Shown piece by piece: positions 10,718 to 20,853 of a stretch of 64,000 bases of DNA (position 1 is the stretch's first letter; the number at the start of each line of letters is the position of its first letter). Source of the stretch: Catonia carolina (taxonomy: Eukaryota > Arthropoda > Insecta > Hemiptera > Achilidae); the NCBI GenBank assembly GCA_035578175.1, contig JAQMRL010000011.1, positions 3,173,501 to 3,237,500 on the forward strand, given 5' to 3'. The notes below the pieces were generated by a model. That model searched no databases, had not been told where the DNA came from, and saw only the letters and a program-made list of their open reading frames with translations. The position numbers and the translations under genes are program-made.

Positions 10718-11645
10718 TTTCTCTTGCCTATATGAATATATAGGAAGGAAAGTATTGTTTTCATGTCGATTTTTCGAAATTGAGTTTTTACCGGTTCTAC
10801 ACGTTTTCAGACCCCTGAATCCAAAAAAACACGTTTTTAGCGAATGGTGTGTGTGTGTGTGCGTGTGTGTGTGTGTGCGTGTGTGTGTGTGTGTGTGTCG
10901 TGAATAGAATATCTCAAGAACGGAACGTCGTACGAACTTGAAACTTAAGTTAGGCACCACAAGTGGAAGTAGTAGTAGCTAGCTTATTCGTGTAATTTTT
11001 CACTTTACTGCGATTTTCTCAAGAACGGCTCCCACGATTTTTTTTTTTAAATCGCCTCGTTTAGTATATTTTTCATGCTTAACAAGATAGGGTAGGCGTC
11101 ATGTCTGCTGAAATTCTTGGAGAGGCTGTTTTCACGTAAAAAATTGTTTTTATAAGATTGTGGCTTTAATATGCAATTTAGCGCAAAAATGTATAATAAA
11201 AGTTATAGAGAACTAAAAATCCTACAACTTTTATTTCAAACTTTTTTGTATAACGCTTAGTTTAGTGGTCATTTGCGATTTTCTGTATTTTTTTCTTACG
11301 AAAACGTGTAAAAAATCAATTAATTTAAGATTTCGGCCTTAGTATGCATTTTACGACAAAAGTGTATATAATTAAATTTATAGGAAATTAAAATATCTAC
11401 AACTTTTATTCAGAACATTTTTCTCTACTGAGCCGAGTTTAGCGTGAAAGAGTGATTTTCTGCATTTTTAAGACAAACTGAAGTTGATTTTCATTTTGCG
11501 TCTTTCACTCATGATTAAAATTAGGTTATATTTATTGGGGTTAGTTTTTTGTTTATTTCTAATGTTTTATTACTAATGTTAGGTTATATTGTTAATTATT
11601 TGCATTGGCAAGAGAAAGTTGTGTGAGTTTCACACCAGATTTTTT
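10718..11645 (+). repeat. GT-family interspersed repeat, copy B
   Basis: The most complete uninterrupted copy. It starts 'TCTCTTGCCTATATGAATAT', has a GT/GC microsatellite at about 10847-10898, and contains the 'CTCAAGAACGG' and 'GTAGGCGTCATGTCTGCTG' blocks. It ends 'GTTTCACACCAGATTTTT'. No coding capacity. Confidence 0.8.
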
Positions 11646-11649
11646 TTTT

Positions 11650-12056
11650 TTTAAAGATAACTTGATCGAGAGTGTTCTCAGCTTGATTCATTAAAAATAA
11701 AAAACCGCGGTGGCCTAGGCTATATATTTAACAAATAAAATTTAAATAAAAAAATAAAAAAGCCCCTACACAAAAAATTATAAAAAGTTAAAAAGAAATC
11801 TTTATATTCGACCCTTTTAACTGTAACGTGTGTGTCTATCTGTGACACCATAGCTCCCGATAGGATGAACCGATTTTGATTTAGTTTTTTTTTGAAAGGT
11901 GACTTGATTGAAAGTGTACTTAGCTACGATTCAATAAAACAAGTGTAGGCGTTTAAAAAAAAACTGAATTATCAAAATTCGATCGTCGCGTGGTGTATGT
12001 GTGTGTCTGTCTGTGACACCATAGCTCCTGTACGGATGAACCATTTCGATTTAGTT
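11650..12056 (+). repeat. Short tandem duplication with 'GTGACACCATAGCTCC' blocks
   Basis: Two diverged units. 'TGTGACACCATAGCTCC', followed by 'GGATGAACC', occurs at about 11840 and 12010. 'ACTTGATYGARAGTGT' occurs at about 11660 and 11900. No ORF. The family is not recognised. Confidence 0.6.
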
Positions 12057-12102
12057 TTTTATTGTCTCTAGCTCTATATGCATATGTAAGATGGAAAGTA
12101 CT

Positions 12103-13613
12103 GGGTGAAGTGCATAAAAGTAGTTGGTATTAAGTAGTTCCAACTAAGTACAAAAAGTAGCAACTACGTTAGAATAGTAGTTACTTAAATTGGTGAGAAT
12201 AAACATCTACTACGTAGTACTTGTTAGTAGAAACTAAGCCATGAGTAGTTGTAACCGGTAAAAAACATTAGTAGTAGGTACCTAAGTAGTAGTTACTAAG
12301 TGTTTAGTTAGTATTAAGCAAAGCAGTGGAGGGAGAAAGTTGTAAACGTTTCAGTTCACCTCTCTATTTGATCCTAACGTCCTGTCCCTCAGGTTCTAAA
12401 ACATCAGGGTTGAAATTCTTTGTTACAGGAAATTGATAATCAGAATTATCATTTGAATATTTTGCAACATTATGGAATATCGTGCAACACAAAATTAATT
12501 TTGGAATATTTTTCCAGAGACATTCCACAGTATTTCCAAGAATTAGAAATATTTTTTCAGCTGCCCAAATATGCGTTCTATTACAACTCTTTCTGTGAAA
12601 TGCAAGTTATTAAATTTCTGTTCCGGACTCCAAGCATGATTTTTAAACTGGTAATCAACCAAGGTGGTATCCAGTACCCACTGTCTCTAAGCAGACCCAT
12701 GAAACTGCAAAATTATTTGGTATCTTGAACTACGTTTCCAAATTCTACTATCATGTACACTACCGGGCCACTGTGCATTCACACTAGTAATTCATTCAGC
12801 ACAGTCACTAGGAACCTGAGCATTTCAACTTGCAGATACTTTCTATTTATGTACTCGTCACCATATCGTTGTGGTTTTAGTATTTTTAGACGTGTGTAGT
12901 CTACTGCACCAACCACTGTTTATATTTGAAATCGTTTTTGCCATAATAACTTAGCTTCAATCATTCATTCTGCTGAAGTAGGAAATCTAATCCAATCTTG
13001 AGTTTTCGCGAAAATATTGTCAATTACATATGTAATATTTTCTTCGTAGAGTAGTACAATGAATTTCAAAGTCTTCTGCTATGCGGCTTTGGACCCTGGA
13101 TCCCTGATGTATCTTTAAAAATTTTCCATTCTCTTTCTGGAAGTTACAGCACCCCCTTAAGTTTTTCAGTATTTTTAAGAAAACGGTCCCATAAGAAACC
13201 AATGCTTTCGCTTATAAAATGTACCAACGTTTATATTTACTTGAACTTGCATCTTTTCTCTCACGGTAGTATTTAACATGATGTAAATTTATAAAATAAG
13301 ATATCTCTCTGCAATGGTTAAATTCGTAAGCACCAAGTGAGCATGATCGAAGGTGAGCTACGTAACGAATTTCTTAGTTGTTACTAGATTTTGAAGTTAG
13401 TTAATTCTTTTTATTCTCTTCGTTCTTAGTACTGTACTTACAAACGAAATACTACAAAACCCAGAAAATTATAGTAACAACTAAGTTGGCCAGTAACTAC
13501 TTAGCGGAGGTTAGTCGAACAAAAACTAACATTTTTTATTCTCTTAAAATATCATAGTAACTACTTAAAAAATGCGTAGTACTAGCACCAACTACTTTTT
13601 ATTCTCTTCGCCC
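12103..13613 (-). mobile_element. PIF/Harbinger DNA transposon, decayed
   Basis: The inverted ends match: left GGGTGAAGTGCATAAAAGTA, reverse complement of right GGGCGAAGAGAATAAAAAGT. They are flanked by ACT and ATT, consistent with the 3-bp target duplication of this superfamily (host ATT). Length is 1511 bp. Repeated AGTAGTTAC-like phrases fill both subterminal regions. It encodes a broken transposase on the minus strand. Confidence 0.8.
12440..13310 (-). pseudogene. PIF/Harbinger (HARBI1-like) transposase pseudogene
   Basis: Frames read on the minus strand carry HARBI1-type motifs: WPGSVHDSRIW (about 12738-12770), DSGYWIPPW (about 12660-12685) and ERIFGQLKK (about 12551-12577). Stops and frameshifts separate them. 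These are the second Asp, the DSGY block and the Glu-bearing block of the DDE nuclease. Known family members cut DNA for transposition, but this copy cannot encode a full protein. The plus-strand open frame at 12420-12728 is a shadow of it. Confidence 0.75.
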
Positions 13614-13706
13614 ATTGTTTTCATGACGATATTTTGAAATCGAGTTTTTACCGGATATACACGTTTTCAGACCCGCTGAACCCAACTAAACATATTTTTA
13701 GCGATT

Positions 13707-13752
<46 letters not shown>

Positions 13753-14345
13753 CGCGCGCACGTGAATATTATAAATCTCAAGAACGGAGTATTGTACGAA
13801 ATTGAAACTTGGAAGTTATGTTAAGTACCGCTAGAGGACCCGACACGACCATTTTCATTAAAATCGGTCAACCGGAAGTAGTAGTTTGTGCATGTAATTT
13901 TTCACTTTCTTGCAATTTCCTCAAAAACGGATCCGACGATTTATTTTTAAATCACTTCTTTTACTAAATCTTTTATACTGAACAATAGTGAGTAAGCGCC
14001 ATGTCTGCTGAAGTTCTCCTAGAAATAAAAATGTTTTATAAACCTACAACTTTTATTTGTATTGTTTTTTTGTAGTATTTAACGCTTACTTTAGCGGCAA
14101 TTAGTGATTTTTTGTTCTTTCATCAAAATCTAAAAGAAAAATTCAATATTTTTAAAGATTTCGGCCTTAGTAGGCCTATGCCATTTTACGTCAAAAGTGT
14201 AGCTACATATAATCAGAATTATAGAAAATTAAAAAACCTACAACTTTTGTTTAAAGAATTTTTTTAACAGAGCCTACTTTAGCGTCAAACAGTGATTTTC
14301 CGTATTATAAAGCCAAACTGGGTTTGGTTTTCATTTTACCCGTAC

Positions 14346-15109
14346 ATCATTCACTGTTGATAAAAATTAGGTTTGTTTTTTGCCTTGAAAAATAAAGGTG
14401 CGTCTTATAGTCCGGAAAATATGGTTAACTACTAAATATTGTTTAATAATTTTATCACGTAGCTTACTGAAACTTAAAAATTTAGTCATAAAATTTACAC
14501 TTCTAAATAATTAAAAATCTGAAATATTATAAAAATTTATTTTCAACCAAATAAGATTTCTTAAAACCACGACAATATTCCACAAGAATATTCCTACTTT
14601 ATTAAAGAAAAATTAAACTATTAATAACATATTCTACAAAAAATCCCCTGAGCTCATTTAACACTATTAAGTTTACACTATGTAGGGTACAAACTATCAT
14701 AGAAGACCGTTAATTGATTATTTTATAAGCGATCACAGATCAAAAGTTTTAAAGAAATAAATATGAACGTAAATACAAAAGAAATACCGGTAAAATTCTG
14801 TTTGAAATTTATTAAAATGAATATTTATTTTATATCATACAACTTTTACCTCGTAAATCCCAATTTAAATGTTTGTTTAAATAAAACTTCTAAACTGTAT
14901 ATTAATTTTTTTTTTACATTTTAACAGAAGTTTTCAAAAGGTTTGAACAAACAACAAATGTACGATTCATCAGTTTTATTAGCCTACATTTTTGTAAGTA
15001 ACTAATTCTATTGTAATCTGAAAACAACGTAGCACTTAAATGAAACATATGATAAACTTCACTTTCAAATTTACTTTAAATATTCCTTTTTCATAAATTT
15101 TAATAAGGC
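14346..15109. other. AT-rich spacer
   Basis: Mostly AT-rich with no gene. A short 'GTGCGTCTTATAGTCCGG' phrase at about 14399 resembles the ends of some TA-flanked DNA transposons, but no partner end was seen. Confidence 0.4.
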
Positions 15110-18100
15110 TTTCGGTCAACATGCACGAAGGAGTTGGAGTTTGCTGGAATAACTATGAAAAACTTAACGAGAATGAAGAAAAACAACTTGCGAACTAAAG
15201 AGTGGCATTATTTTGGAACAATCAACATACGGACACTTCTGCAGACAGGTAAATTAAAGCGAACACTGGGTTAGATGGCGAAACAACATATTCTAATACT
15301 CGCTTTACAAGAAACGCGTTTTACTGCCGCAAAAACTTTTGATTCTGGAAACTTTAGGATGTTTACAGGACAACTTGAACCAAGAATAGGAGCTGACCTA
15401 CAGCAACTCGTAACAACATTCTGCGGAAGTAACGGATCATAGACTCAACAACAAAATTCCACTCACCTTCGGAAGGACCTGTACTTTAATTATAAAATGC
15501 GGAAATATGAGATGCTCAATATATGTGATGCATACACACAACTATCAACGTGGACAATCGGAGAAATTTAGAAGAGGTGGAGCAATCTGGGAACAGATAA
15601 ACAATAAAGCACCAGAGAAGAGGGTCCGATTTTTAGTTGGTGAATTCAACGCAGAAATCGGTAAACAACAGTTCTGGAAGATTGTCAGCGACTATCCAGC
15701 CCACAAGAAAACAAACAGGAATGGTAATATTTATTGAATTGTGTGAAACATTTAATCTTAAACAGATGTCCACTAATTTCATGAAACTCCCTAGGAAACC
15801 GAAAACATGGCGAACTCCGGAATAAAAATTTGGTAAATTCCAAAGAGATCATGTTACAATCTGGAAAGAAAACATTAAGAAAATCATGAACGAACAAATG
15901 CGGAAAGGTGAAGAGCCCGAAGAGAAATATCAAAAAAAGATTCGAGGGGTAGAAACAAAACTTCATCTCAACCAAAGACAAGAGAACTTTTGAGGATTGC
16001 CACAGAACTGAAAAACAACGAAGCTGCTGGAGAAGACTCAATCTGTGCAGAAATGTTGAAACATGGTGGAGAAGTAACCATCAGAGCACTTGGAAAAGAA
16101 ACTGAAAAGATCTGGGTAACTGAGAAGATTCCATGTGAATAGAAAACGTCACTGATACACCCACTGAACGGATGTAAACAATTACCGCGGAATTTTCGTT
16201 TTACCCGTGACAGATAAAGTAGGCCTACACTCCAAAAAATGTTTGACTAGACTAGACGAGCAAGTAGATCAGAAACTGAGTGAACATCAAGCCGCGTTCA
16301 AAAAAGGAAGATCCTACGGAGAGTAGATAAACCACCTAATTTTAGTACGGAAAGTTATATTCCAAGAGATATAGTGGTAGTGTTCGCTGATTTTAAGAAA
16401 GCTTATGATTCAGTAGACCAACAAACACTACTGAATATTTTAAAAGAATTTGGAATGGATATTAAAATAACGACAATCATTAAAGAAACCTTAAGACCGC
16501 CACAAAAAAGTAAAAAGTAAAATTTCTAGGAGAAATCTTCGGAGAGTTTGAAATTACAACAGGCGTTAGGCCGGGTGATGGACTGTCACCGAGGTTTTCA
16601 CCCGTGTGCTGGAGAAAGTTATTTAGAAATAATAAATGGAACTTGCCAATAAAGGATTATTAAGGGTACCCGGAACGAAAGAAATTGGAAAATTTTCACA
16701 TTTTCGGTTTTTTCAAACTATTAAAATTTAGAGTATCCTGCATCCAACGATACGGGTCTAATTGTCGGGGGTTTTGCAGTTTTGTTTTTGTAATTACAAA
16801 TATACTGAATCCTCACGTTATTTTTTAAACGTTACCATTTGCATAAAATCTCTATTTTTTAATGGCAACAGATAAACACAACATAATTACATATTTTTTT
16901 TATTTTGTGCGATATTTTTTGTTTTAAGACTTTAATGTAGCACCAGACCACTTGTGAATATAACAAGTTATATTAACCTCTGAACTGTACAAAATAACAC
17001 ATCGAATTATTTAACGTATAATGTGTTCTCTTTTAGTTTTTTCTTGTTTCCCGTAAATAGCAATTTTTGAAGCATAAGGAACATTTTCTAAGCCAACTGC
17101 GAATGGATTTCAATGCAATTTTTGCACAGCCTTTCATATAATAATTTCAATTTATTGAGTTAATATTACAGTAAAATAATGTATTTAAATATTTATTTTC
17201 CACTTCAATAGGCAAAAGTAATGATTTTCAAAAAAGGTAATTTCAAAAACAATGTCTTATCTTCGTAACAATACATTATCAAGATGCTACTAACTCAGTG
17301 GGTGTAGAATAGCCTGAAAAGTAACCACAAAAAAATTGGACAGGATAACTCGAACAGTTTTTGAGAAAATGTTCCTTACATTAACATTACGGAAGACCAA
17401 AGAACGGTATAAAAATAAACTATCTTGCTTTTACAGACAACCTAGCAATCGTTTCTAGAAACACGGAAACACCAAGAACAGATAAAGCCAATATAGATAA
17501 ACACCAAGTACAGAATACAACCAGTTAAAGCTGAAATACAAATTTCCTTCGAAAAACTAAATACATATAAAACATCAAAACAGCCCCGCATCACCTGACA
17601 CAATACGGAAAATTAGGAAAGTTGATAGCTTTAAGTACCTAGTGAAGATAACCAAAGATAAGGGAGAAGGAAGCGAACAACTACAGACGAGGAAAAATGG
17701 CCGGTTTACTTCGAGGAACTCGCCACTTTTATAAGAAGAACGCACTCTCCAGACAAGCCAGGATTAGACATAATACAGCGATAAAACCTGTGGGTCTGTA
17801 CGCAAGTGAGTGTATTAAAATGACCGGGAAACCTGGTCTAAGAGGAGCAGAGAAATTTGAGAGATAGATCGTCCGCAAGATAATGGGTTCGAGAAGATAG
17901 TAGACGGACAATAAAGGTTAAAAGGTCGAGAAGAAGTGTACAAAGGAAACGACCGAATAATGATAACGTTTAGAGAAAGGAAGCCAAAATTTTACGGACA
18001 CCTGTAGATACAGAATGGATGACAACCGGTTGACAAAACAATTATTTAAGGCACTTAAAAATAACTAGACCTAAGGTGTCGGATAAATGGTTTAGAGAAG

Positions 18101-18345
18101 TCAAAAAGGATATTGGGGTAACCGGAATAAACCGAGAAAATTTAGTTAACCAAACCAAATTCAGGCAACTACGTAATTAAGGACTTTAAGGGCTTCCATG
18201 AAGAGCAAAAATAGAACACCGCGTAGACAGAAGAAAGAAGAAAAGCCTACAGTGAGCAAATGCTGAGAATGTGGGCTGCGAAAACAGGTTCCAGAGGCTT
18301 ACATCACCTCACGTGGTTTAAAATTGGCCCTTTACGAGAAAAAAT
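15110..18345 (+). pseudogene. RTE-like LINE, decayed endonuclease-reverse transcriptase
   Basis: Fragments in several frames follow the order of an endonuclease/reverse transcriptase polyprotein. Near 15.2-15.4 kb are INIRTLLQTGKLK and LALQETRF. Near 15.6 kb is FLVGEFNAEIGK (endonuclease). Near 16.0 kb is ELKNNEAAGEDSICAEML, near 16.4 kb KKAYDSVDQQTLLNIL, and near 16.6 kb a GDGLSP-like block (reverse transcriptase). Near 17.4 kb the frame resumes with the Y/FADD-like 'LAFTDNLAIVSRN', and C-terminal pieces run to about 18.3 kb. Stops and frameshifts are many. The coding order is interrupted by the TTAA element at 16664-17380. The 3'-UTR resembles those of the LINE copies at 24.7 and 43.8 kb. 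Confidence 0.75.
16664..17380. mobile_element. TTAA-flanked DNA element, 717 bp, inside a LINE
   Basis: TTAA at 16660-16663 and at 17381-17384 flank the insert. The ends are partly inverted (left GGGTACCCGGAAC; reverse complement of right TGTAAGGAACATTTTC). Removing the insert plus one TTAA leaves continuous LINE sequence. No ORF. TTAA is the target of piggyBac and Kolobok elements; which applies here is not settled. Confidence 0.6.
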
Positions 18346-18363
18346 TAGTGTTCTTTATAGTTG

Positions 18364-18397
18364 CTTATGTATTTTATTATTGCTTTCCCTGCGTCAG
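18364..18397 (+). repeat. 34-bp direct repeat outside the DUF7869-like element, left copy
   Basis: 31 of 34 bases match 24257-24290 in the same orientation (CTTATGTATTTTATTATT then a CCCT..CGTCAG part). It sits one base outside the left end of the element. Confidence 0.7.
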
Positions 18398-19500
18398 CGA
18401 CTGCAGAAACGACGTAAGTAATTTTTTTCAAAATGAGTTTTCATTCACATCTGCTAAATTACATGTCGATACATTGTGTGTATAAACAACACAATTCGTA
18501 TTCATTTAGAATGATTTTTCATATGCGTTTTCATATACGTTGAGTGTAAAAACAACGCAAGTCACTCAAAGTCATAAGTTCTGCATAAGTCAGTGACTTG
18601 TGTAGTTTCTGCAATCACCACGGAGTAGTGGAGCGCTGTTTACTCATCAGTCGATCTGCTGTAGCCGAAAGTATTGTTTACAAACGGCGCGCTAGGAAAT
18701 TTCATTCAAAAATAGATGAAATAGTTAAATTATGCGAAGAAAAAGATGATTTGGTCCGGATCAGTTTTGATTTTATCAAAAATTTGCCACTCCCACACCT
18801 GCCAGTTCAAGACGTATTTTATCAAATTTTTTAATTTTTAATTTACCATAAGGAGGATGCAAAAAAGGACTAACAAAATTTGTCTAATGCTACTAAAATA
18901 TGTAAATAACAACATTCCAGCAACAACAAAAACATTGTACTTGGTTTCTGACGGATGCCCAGGGCAAAACAAAAATCACACTGTGATGCGTTTATGTCTT
19001 GGCCTAGTTGACACTGTGCGTTTTGATAAAATTATCCATATCTTTCCCATTAGAGGCCATTCCTAATTGCCCAATGACAGAAATTTTGTTATAATAAAGA
19101 AGAAATTGAAGAAGTTTGACCAAAATTACTTAACACAACAGTACATTAACATAATAAAAGCCAGTAGTGATAAATTCAATGTAGAAACTCTCAACACTTA
19201 TGACGCTTTAGAGTTCAAGAAGTGGTGGCCAGCAAATTATAAACGTGTTTGTCTTTCTACTGACTCATATGGTAAACAGGTCCCTAAACATTTGAAACAG
19301 GCATTAGCTCCCTCAGAGTATCTGAAATATGAATATTCTTCGCCTTGTAAGGGAAAAATCATTACGCAAGAGTTTATTGATTGTGCGTTGAAAACACTGT
19401 TTTTGATGTACGAAAAGCAGGAGGATACTGCCAACATGCTTGCACTCCAACACAGAAAGCATTTGGTGAGAAGATACCAATTAATATAAACAAACTTGAC

Positions 19501-20318
19501 TCCATCATTAGTCAATCATCGAGAGAAATATAGCTTGGCAAAAGGAATGGAAACGAGTAAGTGATCGTTACAGTATCGATGTCTCTTTCTTTTCAATAGA
19601 TGGGCTGAGGGTGGATGATATTTTGAGAGGAATTCAGTCCAGCTGGAACGATGCTATCAAAACGGGCTGGCATAATAGTAGCACGCGAGTACTGACGAGC
19701 CAATTGAGGTTTGATTTGGATTACGTGTACGGAGAAGGCGATTTTATTCTGATAAGATGGTTTTTCAAAGCGAGAATGGAGCTTATAAAGTTAAATAAAT
19801 ACGACTTTAAGAAAGATATTAAATTATGCTCCCTGTGTAGCAAAAACGAGGAAGAGGACGTAATGCATTTCGTTGCTAGATGCCCGGTTTTGAAGGAATT
19901 TAGGAAGAGACGATTCGGAAAGTTAGAGCTGCAAGTGGATGAAGTTGTGAGGTGTTTGAATGGCGAAAACTGGAAAAAATAGCTTACTTTTGGAAATATG
20001 CCTGGAAATACAGATATGAATTGGTTCAAGAGTTTAATTATTAATTTAGTGTATGTAATTTCTGATACAGCAATACATTAGTTAATATAATTTTTATTTA
20101 TTTTTATTCATTTTTTTTTATTTTTCTATATTTTATTTTGATTATTATTTTAAATAGTAGTTTATTAAATGGTTATTATTTAAAAGGAAAAAAAAGAAAA
20201 AGTGTGATCCAACCTCTCAGACGGCTACGGCCATGAGTATTGTCTTTTAGAATTTAAGGGAAAATATTGTAATAGCTCAATTGTAACTGAACAAAAATAA
20301 AATAAAGACCTTTATTAC
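19501..20318 (+). mobile_element. 5'-truncated non-LTR retrotransposon
   Basis: It is flanked by perfect 13-bp target duplications, AAACAAACTTGAC at 19488-19500 and 20319-20331. It holds only the C-terminal coding end and a 3'-UTR ending in 'AATAAAATAAAGACC' and an AT-rich tail. The insertion splits the C-terminus of the DUF7869-like gene. Confidence 0.85.
19611..19982 (+). CDS. LINE polyprotein C-terminal fragment with CCHC zinc knuckle
   Basis: The open frame has 123 codons, and the reading frame is also open some way upstream of the first Met. Residues 73-91 form a C-x2-C-x9-H-x4-C finger (CSLC ... H ... C). This is the motif found after the reverse transcriptase in R1/Jockey/I-type LINEs. 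It is followed by a basic EFRKRRFGK stretch. Endonuclease and reverse transcriptase are absent, so this is a remnant of a truncated insertion and not a functional gene. Sequence decay is low, which suggests a fairly recent insertion. Confidence 0.6.
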   Translation: MDDILRGIQSSWNDAIKTGWHNSSTRVLTSQLRFDLDYVYGEGDFILIRWFFKARMELIKLNKYDFKKDIKLCSLCSKNEEEDVMHFVARCPVLKEFRKRRFGKLELQVDEVVRCLNGENWKK

Positions 20319-20853
20319 AAACAAACTTGACGATATTGCAAAGTTGAAACCGTACATTCCGCAAGAGTTCCTAAAATTTTACGAAAATAGTGATAATTGG
20401 CTATCAACACAGGAGGATCACCGAGACGATAACGAAGATGAGTTATTTTGAGACAGTAATTTTTATTATGATAATGTATATTATTGGGCATTTTATTTTT
20501 TTGTGACAGTGTATGAACTAACAGTGATATTTCAATCTTTCATGACAACAGTAAATGATCAGCTGATTTTTATTTTTTACTGCTATTATTGTGTGATTAT
20601 TATGGTATGTGTGATTTGAATATTGTTTCAATTTTAGATAAATTGGATTATATTATCTACATTGATTGTATTAATAAAATACTTTTTAATCAATATAATA
20701 ATAATAATCATTTTTTGAAAATTAAGGTCATTGAGTGTAGAAACTACGTAAGTCATTAAAATAATTTATTTTGAAAATTCTCAACCCACCATATATTTAC
20801 AAAAACGTTTTTATGCTTGAATTGACAAGAAAGAATAGTAGTGTTAACTACAC

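Larger units (their letters stand above)
12057..14345 (+). repeat. GT-family repeat, copy C, interrupted
   Basis: The left piece is 12057-12102 (CTCTAGCTCTATATG ... GGAAAGT) and the right piece is 13614-14345 (GTTTTCATGACG onward). The right piece holds a GT run followed by GC repeats at about 13706-13760. The gap is exactly filled by the Harbinger element. Removing that element restores the 'GGAAAGTATTGTTTTCATG' seen in the other copies. Confidence 0.8.
18598..20452 (+). pseudogene. DUF7869-like transposase-related gene, broken and interrupted
   Basis: Three pieces read in order. 18598-18831 gives a basic helix and ISFDFIKNLPLPHLPVQDVF. 18857-19063 gives TLYLVSDGCPGQNKN and IIHIFPIRGHS. 19067-19486 gives LPNDRNFVIIKKKLKKFD, FKKWWPANYKRVC and STDSYGKQVPKHLKQ. 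After the LINE insert, 20329-20452 gives LDDIAKLKPYIPQEFLKFYE and an acidic tail. The FDF and SDG.PGQNKN blocks are hallmarks of the insect/hydra-type DUF7869 proteins, thought to have a nuclease-like fold. The family function is not established. Defects are a lost stretch between the first two pieces, a stop after RGHS, and a LINE inserted before the C-terminus. Confidence 0.7.

Noticed and set aside
10643..10960. Poly-Thr-His and poly-Val-Cys frames
   Set aside because: Translation of the GT/AC microsatellite in a GT-family copy.
14390..14425. 'GTGCGTCTTATAGTCCGG' end-like phrase
   Set aside because: Resembles ends of some TA-flanked transposons, but only one end is present and boundaries are unclear.
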